DNA from: Gammaproteobacteria bacterium
GTDB lineage: Bacteria; Pseudomonadota; Gammaproteobacteria; Pseudomonadales; Azotimanducaceae
Direction of reading: 5' to 3'
Assembly: GCA_002704225.1 (NCBI GenBank)
Contig: PAFU01000046.1
Span: 30,601 to 70,238 of the forward strand
Length of the DNA: 39,638 nucleotides
In this document: one piece after another, positions 8,366-16,440 of the stretch
How positions within the stretch are numbered: the first letter of the stretch is position 1
Layout of the letters: every line of letters starts with the position of its first letter
Position numbers and translations under genes: made by a program
Notes under the pieces: generated by a model
Database searches by the model: none
Told to the model about the DNA's origin: nothing
Seen by the model: the letters and a program-made list of their open reading frames with translations, nothing else

Positions 8366-9441
8366 CAGACAAAGTCGAGTGCGTTGTGATCGGTGCTGGG
8401 GTAGTGGGTTTGGCCGTTGCGGCACAGCTTGCTGCGGCCGGGCGTGAGGTGATTGTGCTGGAACAGCATTCGGCCATTGGTACTGAGACCAGTTCGCGCA
8501 ACTCCGAAGTCATTCATGCGGGTATTTATTATCCCAGAGGCAGTCGCAAGGCCGAGCTTTGTGTGCGCGGCAAAACCCTGCTGTACGAACACTGCGATGC
8601 CTACGCGGTGCCCTACAAACGATGCGGCAAGGTGATTGTTGCCACCAGTGATGCACAACGTCAGGTGGTGGACGGGTACATTGCACAAGCCAGCGCCAAT
8701 GGCGTGACGGATTTACGCTGGATTGGACAGGCGGAACTGAACGCCTTGGAACCCGAGGTGATGGGCGTTGGCGCCGCTTTGTCGCCGTCTACGGGAATTG
8801 TTGATTCCCATGCCTACATGATCAGCCTGCAAGGCATTCTCGAAGCCAATGGCGGCTTCATCGCCTTTCAGAACACCGTGCAGGGCATTGACCATGCCAA
8901 CGATCTCTTGGTGCGCACCAACCAAATGACGCTGGCGGCAGACTGGGTGATCAACGCCGGCGGTCTGCATGCGCCAGAGTTGGCTCAAAACGTCCCGGGG
9001 TCACCCAAGGCGCATTACGCCATTGGTCATTACTACACCTATTCCGGAGCGCAGCCCTTTGGACGGCTTGTTTACCCAACGGCAGAACAGGGCGGTCTAG
9101 GGGTTCATGTAACCCTCGATCTGGGTGGGCAAGTAAAGTTCGGCCCGGACATACGCTGGATTGATTCGCTGGACTACACCTTTGACGACAGCAAGCGGGC
9201 GGACTTTGTCGACGCCATACGCGCTTACTATCCGGGACTGGATGAAGATCGACTGCAGCCCGGCTACACGGGCATTCGACCCAAAATTGATGGCCCGGGC
9301 GCTGCAGCCGATTTTCTGATTCGCGGTCCCAAGGATCACGGTGTATCTGGCCGCATTGATTTACTGGGTATTGAGTCGCCGGGGCTTACGGCATCATTGG
9401 CCATCGCCGAAGCGGTACGCGAGGTGGTAGACGTTGAGTGA
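8362..9441 (+). CDS. FAD-dependent oxidoreductase, L-2-hydroxyglutarate oxidase (LhgO)-like
   Basis: The 359-residue protein is a member of the DAO-type FAD oxidoreductases (COG0579). The N-terminal dinucleotide fold is CVVIGAGVVGLAVA with an acidic strand end at VIVLEQHS. The segment SSRNSEVIHAGIYYP is highly characteristic of L-2-hydroxyglutarate oxidase/dehydrogenase proteins, as is YTGIRPKIDGPG near the C-terminus. A likely reaction is oxidation of L-2-hydroxyglutarate or a similar 2-hydroxyacid to the 2-oxo acid, with electrons passed to the membrane. The substrate is an inference from family. It overlaps epmC by 4 bp and the next gene by 8 bp. Confidence 0.82.
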   Translation: MTDKVECVVIGAGVVGLAVAAQLAAAGREVIVLEQHSAIGTETSSRNSEVIHAGIYYPRGSRKAELCVRGKTLLYEHCDAYAVPYKRCGKVIVATSDAQRQVVDGYIAQASANGVTDLRWIGQAELNALEPEVMGVGAALSPSTGIVDSHAYMISLQGILEANGGFIAFQNTVQGIDHANDLLVRTNQMTLAADWVINAGGLHAPELAQNVPGSPKAHYAIGHYYTYSGAQPFGRLVYPTAEQGGLGVHVTLDLGGQVKFGPDIRWIDSLDYTFDDSKRADFVDAIRAYYPGLDEDRLQPGYTGIRPKIDGPGAAADFLIRGPKDHGVSGRIDLLGIESPGLTASLAIAEAVREVVDVE

Positions 9442-10645
9442 TTCCGGCTTGGCAGCTTCCGCGCTAAAAATAGGCTTGGTCGTGAACCCCATGGCTGGTA
9501 TTGGCGGCGCGGTGGGTCTGCAGGGCAGTGATGGGTCAGCGCTGCAACGCGAGGCGTTAAAGCGTCACGGGGTGCCGCGAGGCTCAGAGCGCCTGACCGT
9601 TTTTTTTCGCGCCTTAGCCCAGCGACTGCCGGCGCAGTCGTCGGCGATTACTTGGCTGACTTGGGGCGGTGCCATGGGCGCTGACGCTCTGAATGCTGCC
9701 GGTTTATCGGGCCAAGTGTTTGGCACACCCGACCCACACTCGACAGCGACGGATACGCGCCAGGCCATTGAGATACTGTGTGCCAGCGGCATCGATTTGC
9801 TGGTCTTTGTCGGCGGCGACGGTACCGCCAGAGACGTGCTTGCCTCGGTTTCGGAGCAGACCTGCGTGCTGGGATTGCCGGCTGGGGTCAAAATGCACAG
9901 CGGTGTTTTCGCCATCAGTCCGGTCGCGGCGGCGGAGATTGTTGTTGGCTTGGTACAGGGTCAACTGATCGGTCGTATGGCTCGAGACGTTCGAGACTAT
10001 GTGCCAAACACCAGAAGCCCGGCGATGGATAGCCGCGCCGCGGTGGTGACCAAACGCTACGGTGAATTGTGGGTGCCGGAAGCGGTCGGTTACTTGCAGC
10101 AAATGAAAGTAGGCGGCAAGGAAGACGAAGGGCTGGTGGTGCAGGAAATCGCCAGCTATTTCGTCGATCATCCGGACCGCTATCAGGACAAAGCCTTGGT
10201 GTTGGGTCCCGGCAGCACAAACATGGCCATCAAGCAGGCGCTGGGTTTAAACGGCACCCTGCTGGGATGCGATGTGCTGATGCCCAACGGGCGTACCTTA
10301 GAAAACGCCACCCAGGAGCAGTTGTTGACGCTGAGCGCCGATTACCCACTGCATGTGGTGATCAGCTTCACACGTCATCAGGGTTTTTTGCTTGGGCGTG
10401 GCAATCAGCAACTCAGCCCAGAGGTCATGCAAGGCCTTAACTGGAAACAGGATGTCACGGTGCTGGGGTCACGCAGCAAGCTGGATACGTTGGCTCAACG
10501 CCCCATGCTGGTGGATACCGGTGATGCGTCCTTGGACGCCACGTTGTCTGGACTGGTCAGTGTGCTTGCTGGCTACGACGATTACCTGCTTTATCGCGTG
10601 AGCAACACGTTGTTGCCTGACACGCCATTGCCCGATCCGTCTTAG
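9434..10645 (+). CDS. ATP-NAD kinase family protein (COG3199/AcoX-like)
   Basis: This 403-residue protein has the NAD-kinase fold: KIGLVVNPMAGIGGAVGL at the N-terminus and the GGDG nucleotide-binding motif in VFVGGDGTARDVL (about residues 127-130), followed by LPAGVKMHSGVFA. It belongs to the long ATP-NAD kinase family rather than to PpnK, so NAD phosphorylation is plausible but not shown. The start is TTG 9434, nine bases after GAGG and overlapping the upstream stop by 8 bp; TTG 9449 is an alternative. It is the last gene of the tusA-epmC-oxidoreductase unit and converges on the aminotransferase with only 10 bp between the stops. Confidence 0.82.
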   Translation: MSDSGLAASALKIGLVVNPMAGIGGAVGLQGSDGSALQREALKRHGVPRGSERLTVFFRALAQRLPAQSSAITWLTWGGAMGADALNAAGLSGQVFGTPDPHSTATDTRQAIEILCASGIDLLVFVGGDGTARDVLASVSEQTCVLGLPAGVKMHSGVFAISPVAAAEIVVGLVQGQLIGRMARDVRDYVPNTRSPAMDSRAAVVTKRYGELWVPEAVGYLQQMKVGGKEDEGLVVQEIASYFVDHPDRYQDKALVLGPGSTNMAIKQALGLNGTLLGCDVLMPNGRTLENATQEQLLTLSADYPLHVVISFTRHQGFLLGRGNQQLSPEVMQGLNWKQDVTVLGSRSKLDTLAQRPMLVDTGDASLDATLSGLVSVLAGYDDYLLYRVSNTLLPDTPLPDPS

Positions 10646-10655
10646 GCCGACGCGG

Positions 10656-11900
10656 TTACTGCCGATATGTCGACAGGAAGCGTTTCAACCGGCCGATGGA
10701 TTCGTGCAGCTGCTCTGTGTGGGGAAGAAACACCACGCGAAAGTGGTCTGGGGTTGGCCAGTGAAAGCCCGAGCCCTGAACCATTAGTACTTTTTCCGCC
10801 AGCAGAAAATCCAAAATAAAACGCTCGTCGTCCTCAATGTTGAATTGTGCCGCGTCGATTTTTGGAAACAGATACAGCGCACCCTTGGGCTTTACGCAGG
10901 ACACACCGTCGATTTCGTTCAGCAGTTCCCAGGCCACATTGCGCTGCTCAAACAAACGTCCGCCGGGCGCGGTGAGCTCAAAGATGCTTTGGTGACCGCC
11001 CAAGGCGGTTTGAATGGCATGCTGTGACGGCACGTTAGAACACAGCCGCATAGACGCGAGAATGTTCAGTCCCTCAATAAAGTCTGCTGCACGTTCCCGT
11101 GCACCGCTCACGATCATCCAGCCGGTTCGGAAACCCGCCACCCGATACGACTTGGATAAACCGCTGAACGTCATGAACAGCAGATCGTCTGCGTAAGACG
11201 CCAGCGGAATGTATTCCTGATCTTCGAATAAAATTTTGTCGTAAATTTCGTCGGCAAATACCACCAGATCATGTTCCCGAGCGATTTCGATTAGCGCCTT
11301 CTGCATCTCCGGTGAATACACCGCGCCGGTGGGATTGTTCGGGTTGATCACCACGATGCCGCGCGTGTTGGGCGTGATTTTGCTGCGTATGTCAGCAAGG
11401 TCTGGCTGCCAGTCGTCTTCCTCATCACATAGGTAATGAACCGGTCTGCCACCGCACAAGTTCACCGCGGCGCTCCACAGCGGAAAATCCGGGCAGGGCA
11501 CCAGCACTTCGTCGCCGTCGTTGACCAGCGCCTGCATGGACATCACCACCAGTTCGGATACGCCGTTGCCGATGTAAATATCTTCGACGTCTACGTCACG
11601 AATGTTGATTTGTTGGCAGTACTGCATCACGGCCTTGCGCGCAGCGAATAACCCCTTGGAGTCGCAGTAACCCTGAGAGTTGGGAATGTTGCGAACCACG
11701 TCGCGGAGGATTTCCTCCGGCGCGCTAAAACCCCAGGGCGCTGGGTTGCCAATGTTCAGCTTTAAAATCTGATGGCCTTCCGCCTCCAGTTGATTGGCTG
11801 CGGTCAGCACCGGTCCGCGGATGTCATAACAGACATCGGCGAGTTTATCCGACTTGCGAATCGTGCCCGTGGGCGATGGGAGCGGCTGTACCTGGTTCAT
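10656..11900 (-). CDS. alaA: PLP-dependent aminotransferase, AlaA-type (glutamate-pyruvate)
   Basis: The 414-residue product closely resembles E. coli AlaA. Shared blocks include KLADVCYDIRGPVL, LKLNIGNPAPWGF, QGYCDSKGL, EDIYIGNGVSELV and VLVPCPDFPLW. The PLP lysine lies in SGLSKSYRVAGFRTGWM. It would form alanine from pyruvate with glutamate as amino donor. ATG 11900 is chosen because AGGAAAG sits five bases upstream; an in-frame GTG at 11924 lacks this. It is divergent from msrB, with a 125-bp gap. Confidence 0.9.
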   Translation of the reverse strand: MNQVQPLPSPTGTIRKSDKLADVCYDIRGPVLTAANQLEAEGHQILKLNIGNPAPWGFSAPEEILRDVVRNIPNSQGYCDSKGLFAARKAVMQYCQQINIRDVDVEDIYIGNGVSELVVMSMQALVNDGDEVLVPCPDFPLWSAAVNLCGGRPVHYLCDEEDDWQPDLADIRSKITPNTRGIVVINPNNPTGAVYSPEMQKALIEIAREHDLVVFADEIYDKILFEDQEYIPLASYADDLLFMTFSGLSKSYRVAGFRTGWMIVSGARERAADFIEGLNILASMRLCSNVPSQHAIQTALGGHQSIFELTAPGGRLFEQRNVAWELLNEIDGVSCVKPKGALYLFPKIDAAQFNIEDDERFILDFLLAEKVLMVQGSGFHWPTPDHFRVVFLPHTEQLHESIGRLKRFLSTYRQ

Positions 11901-11980
11901 GTGCTTTCCTAAAGGCTGTTTCACGCTTCGGCATCAATCGTCGATGGCAGAAGAATGATCGAGAGCACTAGTCTAAGGTG

Positions 11981-12006
11981 CCGCCTTTGGCTTAGCATCA
12001 ACTAAG
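11981..12006 (-). promoter_or_regulatory. Motif shared with the suf upstream region (copy 2)
   Basis: The plus strand reads CCGCCTTTGG, CTTAGC, ATCAACTAAG. It shares CCGCCTTT and ATCAACTAAG with 6145-6165, with five extra bases between the blocks. Here CTTAG and CTAAG also form a short inverted repeat. It lies 81-106 bp upstream of alaA and 20-45 bp upstream of msrB. Function is unknown. Confidence 0.22.
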
Positions 12007-12025
12007 TGGAGAAAAAGGGGGCAAT

Positions 12026-12436
12026 GTGAGCACAGAAATCGAAAAGGTCGTGAAAAGCGACGAAGAATGGCGAAATCAACTGTCACCGGAAGAATACGCG
12101 GTTGCTCGCCAGGCGGGCACCGAGCGGCCGTTTACGGGGGTGTATTGGGATGAAAATCGTCCGGGCACCTACTTGTGCAAGTGCTGCGACAGTCCACTGT
12201 TCGATGCCGGCACCAAATTCGACGCCGGTTGCGGTTGGCCAAGCTTCTACGCACCACTGAAATCCGACGCCGTCATTAACCGTGAAGACAATTCCTTGGG
12301 CATGCGCCGCATCGAAGTGCTGTGCGCCCGCTGTGACGCGCACTTGGGGCATGTGTTTCCTGATGGGCCTGCGCCCACCGGGCTGCGCTACTGCATGAAC
12401 TCCGTATCCTTAACTCTGGATGCCGATTCCAACTAG
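12026..12436 (+). CDS. msrB: Peptide-methionine (R)-S-oxide reductase MsrB
   Basis: MsrB reduces the R epimer of methionine sulfoxide in oxidised proteins. The 136-residue product has the two zinc-binding Cys pairs (C51/C54 and C100/C103), the GCGWPSF segment with C69, and the catalytic cysteine at 123 in LRYCMNS. This is the cysteine, not selenocysteine, form. There is no signal peptide, so the protein is cytoplasmic. The start is GTG 12026, preceded by a strong AAGGGGG ribosome binding site. It seems to be a single-gene unit. Confidence 0.95.
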   Translation: MSTEIEKVVKSDEEWRNQLSPEEYAVARQAGTERPFTGVYWDENRPGTYLCKCCDSPLFDAGTKFDAGCGWPSFYAPLKSDAVINREDNSLGMRRIEVLCARCDAHLGHVFPDGPAPTGLRYCMNSVSLTLDADSN

Positions 12437-12523
12437 AAAAATTGAAGTACGCCCGGTGTTTTGTTGCACAACCGAGCGTCACGACATCAGCAACAACCGA
12501 CGAACTATTCTGGGGAGAAATAC

Positions 12524-14047
12524 ATGAGTCCAGCGGATATCGCAGCCACACAGCCGGATAAGGCTGCCTACATCATGGCAGACACCGGCGACGTAGTGAC
12601 CTTTGCCGAACTTGAAGCCACTGCCAACCAAGGAGCACAGCTGTTTCGCTCGCTGGGTCTGCAGCGCGGCGATCACATCGCCATTTTGTTAGAGAACCAT
12701 CCACGATTTTTTCAAATCTGCTGGGCAGCCCAACGCTCGGGCATTTATTTCACTGCCATCAGCTGGCGTCTCCAGCAGCAGGAAGTGGACTACATTGTGA
12801 ACAACTGCGAAGCCCGAGTATTTATTACCTCCCATGCGCGCAAGGAGGTGGTTGAGCCGCTGTTGGGCAAAATGCCCTTGGTAGAACAATGCTACATGCT
12901 CGACGGTACCATCGACGGTTTTGCTAGCTGGGAAGACGCCATCGCCGCCATGCCTGATCAGCCCATTGCCGATCAAAGTGAAGGCGCAGCCATGCTGTAT
13001 TCCTCCGGTACGACAGGCTATCCCAAGGGCGTGAAGCGACCGTTGCCGGAACAGGATTACGGTGTTGAAGAGGGCATTGATCTGTTGAAAGTGCTTTATG
13101 GCGCGACGGACGAATCCATCTATTTGTCGCCAGCACCGCTGTATCACGCCGCACCGCTGGCCTTCACTATGAACTGCATTCGTACTGGGGTACCCGTGGT
13201 GGTGATGGAGCACTTCGAAGCCGAATTCGCTCTCGAGTGCATCGAGCGTTACAAGATCACGCACAGCCAGTGGGTGCCCACGATGTTCGTGCGCATGCTC
13301 AAGTTGCCGGAAGAAACGCGCCTGAAATACGATGTCAGCTCCTTACGCTGCGCCATTCACGCCGCAGCACCGTGTCCGATTCCCATCAAGGAGCAAATGA
13401 TCGACTGGTGGGGGCCGGTGATTTACGAGTATTACGCAGGCACCGAAGGCAACGGCTTCGTGCAGCTTAATTCCGAAGAATGGCTGGCGCACAAAGGATC
13501 CGTTGGCAAGCCGCTGACCTGTGAGCTGCATATTTGCGACGAACACGGCGAAGAAGTGCCCGTAGGCGAGTCAGGTACCATTTACATGGACGGCGGCGGC
13601 ACCTTCGAATATTACAAAGACGAAGGCAAAACCAACGACTCGCGCCACCCCCAGGGCTGGTCAACCTTGGGCGATGTGGGCTACTTGGACGAAGACGGTT
13701 ATCTGTACCTGACCGACCGCAAACACTTCATGATCATTTCCGGCGGCGTAAACATTTACCCGCAAGAAGCCGAGAACGCCCTGATCACCCACGACGCCGT
13801 GGTGGATGTGGCCGTGTTCGGTGTGCCGAACCCAGACTTCGGCGAAGAAGTGAAAGGGGTGGTGCAGTTGCGCGATGCGTCCATGGCGACACCGGAGATG
13901 GAGGTCGAGCTGCTCGATTATTGTCGCTCTCAACTGTCCAGTATCAAGTGCCCGCGCAGTATCGACTTCCGCGATGAACTGCCGCGACACCCCACGGGCA
14001 AGCTTTATAAGCGTTTGCTCAAAGACGAATACTGGGCAAACCAGTAG
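12524..14047 (+). CDS. AMP-dependent acyl-CoA synthetase (FadD-like)
   Basis: The 507-residue adenylate-forming enzyme should activate a carboxylic acid to its CoA thioester via an acyl-AMP. The ATP/AMP motif LYSSGTTGYPKGVKRPL begins near residue 158. YEYYAGTEGNG is motif A5, GDVGYLDEDGYLYLTDRKH is the hinge region, and the catalytic lysine is at about 493 in HPTGKLYKR. ATG 12524 follows GGGGAGA at six bases; the longer frame to 12461 is not supported. The closest resemblance is to medium/long-chain or steroid-side-chain acyl-CoA ligases, but the substrate is open. It stands alone, converging on the next gene. Confidence 0.85.
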   Translation: MSPADIAATQPDKAAYIMADTGDVVTFAELEATANQGAQLFRSLGLQRGDHIAILLENHPRFFQICWAAQRSGIYFTAISWRLQQQEVDYIVNNCEARVFITSHARKEVVEPLLGKMPLVEQCYMLDGTIDGFASWEDAIAAMPDQPIADQSEGAAMLYSSGTTGYPKGVKRPLPEQDYGVEEGIDLLKVLYGATDESIYLSPAPLYHAAPLAFTMNCIRTGVPVVVMEHFEAEFALECIERYKITHSQWVPTMFVRMLKLPEETRLKYDVSSLRCAIHAAAPCPIPIKEQMIDWWGPVIYEYYAGTEGNGFVQLNSEEWLAHKGSVGKPLTCELHICDEHGEEVPVGESGTIYMDGGGTFEYYKDEGKTNDSRHPQGWSTLGDVGYLDEDGYLYLTDRKHFMIISGGVNIYPQEAENALITHDAVVDVAVFGVPNPDFGEEVKGVVQLRDASMATPEMEVELLDYCRSQLSSIKCPRSIDFRDELPRHPTGKLYKRLLKDEYWANQ

Positions 14048-14062
14048 GCGGTAGCCGAGGGG

Positions 14063-15004
14063 CTATTGGCTGAGGACGTTCGCTGGCGAAAACTGGTCGG
14101 TCAGCGGGCGTGTGTCTGCATCCCAGTCGGGTTTTTTCTTGCTCAAAGCCGCCAGCGTTCCAGCGTACCTCGTAATGGGTACGCCGTAGGGCTTAAGCCC
14201 GTCTTGCAAAGCCGCTGCGCGGGCACGCAGGGTTCGGGTGTCTAAGGCATCGCGCTGATCCGCTGGCAATTTCGCCTGAGGCACCAAAATCACGCGGTTG
14301 CCGGTGGAGGATCCGCGAAAATTCAGAAAGTCGCCAAATACGGCGGCATAGGTCGCAGACTCAAAGTCGTAGAGCTGACTGCTGGCAAAGGTGTTGGCGA
14401 CCAATACCCCGTCATCGCTGAGCAGTGCTCGCATCTCTTCCAAAAATTCCACGGTCATCAAATGCTCGGGAATGTACTCGCCGTTAAAGGCGTCCAATAT
14501 GATCAGGTCATAGGTCAGACCCCGCAGGGCAGAGCGTTTGCCGTAGACCCGAGCGTCTTGAATGATGGCGCGATTGTATTCGTCTTCCCGATAACCAAAG
14601 TACTCCTTGGCCACACGAACCACCGCCTCGTCAATCTCCACCGTATCAATGCGAGCATTGGGGAGTAGGTCGCGCAGGGCCATGGGCAATGTGCCGCCAC
14701 CCAAGCCGACAATAAGCACGCTGGCGGGGTTTGGGTTCAGCAGCAGGCTGGCCATGGACATTTGCGTATAAGAAAACACCATTCTTTTGGGGTAATTCAG
14801 GTTGACGCAGGTTTGAGTGCTGTCTTCGCGTTTCAGCGTGAATTTGAGACAGCGCAGACGGTTGCTGTCTTCCACAATGATACGGGTGTAGACCGAGCGC
14901 TCTTCATGCAGGACTTTGGCGTGGGTAGGGCCGGTTAAGCCCGAAAGCAGTAGGCCAAAAGTGAGGGTAAGGCACAGTCCAAGGGCGGGAGCGGTTCGGT
15001 TCAT
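14063..15004 (-). CDS. Spermidine-synthase-like protein with N-terminal signal peptide
   Basis: The 313-residue protein has an aminopropyltransferase/methyltransferase-like Rossmann domain. Its motifs are VLIVGLGGGTLPMAL, a DTVEIDEAVV acidic strand, and DLIILDAFNGEYIPEHL. Before it is a clear signal sequence (residues about 5-29, hydrophobic LGLCLTLTFGLLLSGL, probable cleavage after THA). The soluble domain would therefore sit in the periplasm or stay anchored to the inner membrane, which is odd for polyamine synthesis. Related fused MFS/spermidine-synthase proteins have this domain behind several membrane helices; the matching membrane half lies at 15787-16371. A polyamine role is not established. 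Confidence 0.75.
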   Translation of the reverse strand: MNRTAPALGLCLTLTFGLLLSGLTGPTHAKVLHEERSVYTRIIVEDSNRLRCLKFTLKREDSTQTCVNLNYPKRMVFSYTQMSMASLLLNPNPASVLIVGLGGGTLPMALRDLLPNARIDTVEIDEAVVRVAKEYFGYREDEYNRAIIQDARVYGKRSALRGLTYDLIILDAFNGEYIPEHLMTVEFLEEMRALLSDDGVLVANTFASSQLYDFESATYAAVFGDFLNFRGSSTGNRVILVPQAKLPADQRDALDTRTLRARAAALQDGLKPYGVPITRYAGTLAALSKKKPDWDADTRPLTDQFSPANVLSQ

Positions 15005-15318
15005 CGGGTTCTCAATGTAAGTCAGATCCAGCGGCTACTGTATTCGACGGTTCGCTGATTACCAACCAAGAAGCAACACAAAGAGCAGGTTGAGAATCAC
15101 TTTTCGCCGCAGCGTGGCGGATTCCCGGAGTTGGCCCTTGAACTCTGCTCATGTTGTGAGCGGACTGCACAGATGCAGAGAGCTGACCCTATGGCCGCGA
15201 ATCGATGTTTTAGAATGAATCGTGAAATTTGGATCGTTTCATAGCTGAAAATTATTTGGTGGAGTGACGCAACAGATGGCTCTGGGCTGGGACGAATCTC
15301 ATAAAAATAGGAGATAAG
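15005..15318. other. Non-coding, A+T-richer spacer before a small plus-strand gene
   Basis: These 314 bp lie between the divergent starts of the spermidine-synthase-like gene (minus) and the 127-residue gene (plus). The right half is visibly more A+T-rich than the flanks. An imperfect inverted repeat is present: ATGAATCG at 15215-15222 and CGTTTCAT at 15235-15242, matching at 7 of 8 positions, which could be an operator. I see no RNA gene, transposase remnant or terminal repeats. Confidence 0.4.
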
Positions 15319-15702
15319 GTGATGGGTTTGATATTTGCAGCAGTTGCATTGTTCATTGCCGCTTGGCAGTTGCATTTGCAACGTATGGAAATTCGGCAAG
15401 GAAACGAGATAAAAGAGCGAAGCAACCACTTGGAAAGGCTTAGAACCGCCGCGGAACTTGTGAAAACTGAGGTGGAGTTACGGGGAAAAATCATCGCAGA
15501 TAAGAAAGCAAAAAACGCTGATTGGGACGCTGCGATTGAGCCCCATATTGCGAAGGTAAATCGAACGTTAAGACCTTCATTACGTAACATTCAACTCGAA
15601 ACCATAAAGTTGCATGGTGGCGACATATCAGAGCTGCGTGAGCTTCCGCGGCATTTGTATCAAGCGAACGGCGAAACGCCATACGACATATCTGCGCGGT
15701 AG
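15319..15702 (+). CDS. Small membrane-anchored coiled-coil hypothetical protein
   Basis: I do not recognise this 127-residue protein. Residues 3-17 (GLIFAAVALFIAAWQ) form a single membrane segment. They are followed by a charged, heptad-like helix (about 18-75) and a basic C-terminal region. This architecture suggests an inner-membrane anchor with a cytoplasmic coiled coil. AGGAG at 15309-15313 supports a start at GTG 15319 or ATG 15322. Base composition is lower in G+C than the neighbours, and the gene sits antisense between two genes that normally go together, so it may have been acquired by transfer. Confidence 0.55.
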   Translation: MMGLIFAAVALFIAAWQLHLQRMEIRQGNEIKERSNHLERLRTAAELVKTEVELRGKIIADKKAKNADWDAAIEPHIAKVNRTLRPSLRNIQLETIKLHGGDISELRELPRHLYQANGETPYDISAR

Positions 15703-15786
15703 TTTGGATAGCGACTCGAAATTGCCGGTGCTGGGGAATTAGGGGTTAAATGAAAAACGCCTTGTGCTATTCCTAGGTAATGTCTT

Positions 15787-16371
15787 TCACTTTCGAGCTG
15801 CCAACACAGCCACCCCCGCAACCACCAACAGCACAACGGTCAGCAACGTCAGCACGGTATTCACCTCAAACCACAAAATAAAATAGAACGACGTCATCAG
15901 CGTGCCAATCGCACTGCCCAGCGTTGAAACAAAATACAGCGTGCCCGCCACTTTGCCGCTTTCCTCAACCTTGGTCACCAGCAGCCGCACGGAATAGGGC
16001 GAGATCATGCCCAAAATCACGGTAGGCAAGATAAACAAGAACGCAGACGCCACCAGCGACCCGTATCGCGGGTCTTCTATGCGCAAAAAGATGAACTCCA
16101 TCACGGGCTCGGCGAACAGTATCAACGGGTACAGCAGAATCGCGCCGAGCGCGAAGATGCCGGCAAAACGATTGAGTGACGGGTTATGCACCGAAAGCCT
16201 GCCGCCGAGGAGGTAACCGAGTGACAGCGAGAGCATGAACACGGTGATGATGCTTCCCCACACGTAAACGCCGCTGCCGAAGTAGGGGGCGAGTATGCGT
16301 CCGCCCAGCAGTTCCATCGACATGATGACGAAGCCGCCGCAGAAGGCGAGTATGTGGATCAGCGGTACCAT
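15787..16371 (-). CDS. Six-helix membrane protein, membrane half of a spermidine-synthase-like (fused-MFS type) system
   Basis: The 194-residue product is almost entirely membrane segments, about six by eye (near 4-26, 34-56, 68-95, 103-128, 143-163, 169-191). The start, with F-x-I-M-S-M-E-L-L-G-G-R-I-L-A-P-Y-F-G, is characteristic of the N-terminal membrane domain of fused MFS/spermidine synthase-like proteins. There the helices precede a soluble synthase-like domain. Here the soluble part is a separate gene at 14063-15004 on the same strand, after a 782-bp interval. The 194-residue length suggests a complete stand-alone half rather than a broken gene. Transported substrate, if any, is unknown. 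Confidence 0.72.
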   Translation of the reverse strand: MVPLIHILAFCGGFVIMSMELLGGRILAPYFGSGVYVWGSIITVFMLSLSLGYLLGGRLSVHNPSLNRFAGIFALGAILLYPLILFAEPVMEFIFLRIEDPRYGSLVASAFLFILPTVILGMISPYSVRLLVTKVEESGKVAGTLYFVSTLGSAIGTLMTSFYFILWFEVNTVLTLLTVVLLVVAGVAVLAARK

Positions 16372-16396
16372 GTGTTTTCCGAATTGGGTGGGGGTG

Positions 16397-16420
16397 CGCA
16401 GCTTCGACGCCGAAGCTGCG
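16397..16420. terminator. Perfect 10-bp-stem hairpin, possible terminator
   Basis: CGCAGCTTCG (16397-16406), loop ACGC, then CGAAGCTGCG (16411-16420) form an uninterrupted 10-bp stem. It lies between the stop of the rhodanese gene and the start of the membrane gene, both on the minus strand. Neither side has a T-tract, so it is not a classical intrinsic terminator. It may slow RNA decay or end transcription with Rho. Confidence 0.45.
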
Positions 16421-16440
16421 TTGAGTGTCCTAGGCTCGGT

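Noticed and set aside
10646-10655. Terminator between the NAD kinase-like gene and alaA
   Set aside because: Only 10 bp separate the stops and no clear hairpin with a T-tract is visible.
12461-12523. Longer N-terminus for the acyl-CoA synthetase
   Set aside because: The upstream residues are not typical of the family, and ATG 12524 has GGGGAGA at the right distance.
15252-15590. 112-codon minus-strand frame opposite the small coiled-coil gene
   Set aside because: The plus-strand frame has AGGAG before its start and a membrane helix plus heptad pattern. The minus frame has neither a ribosome binding site nor coherent features.
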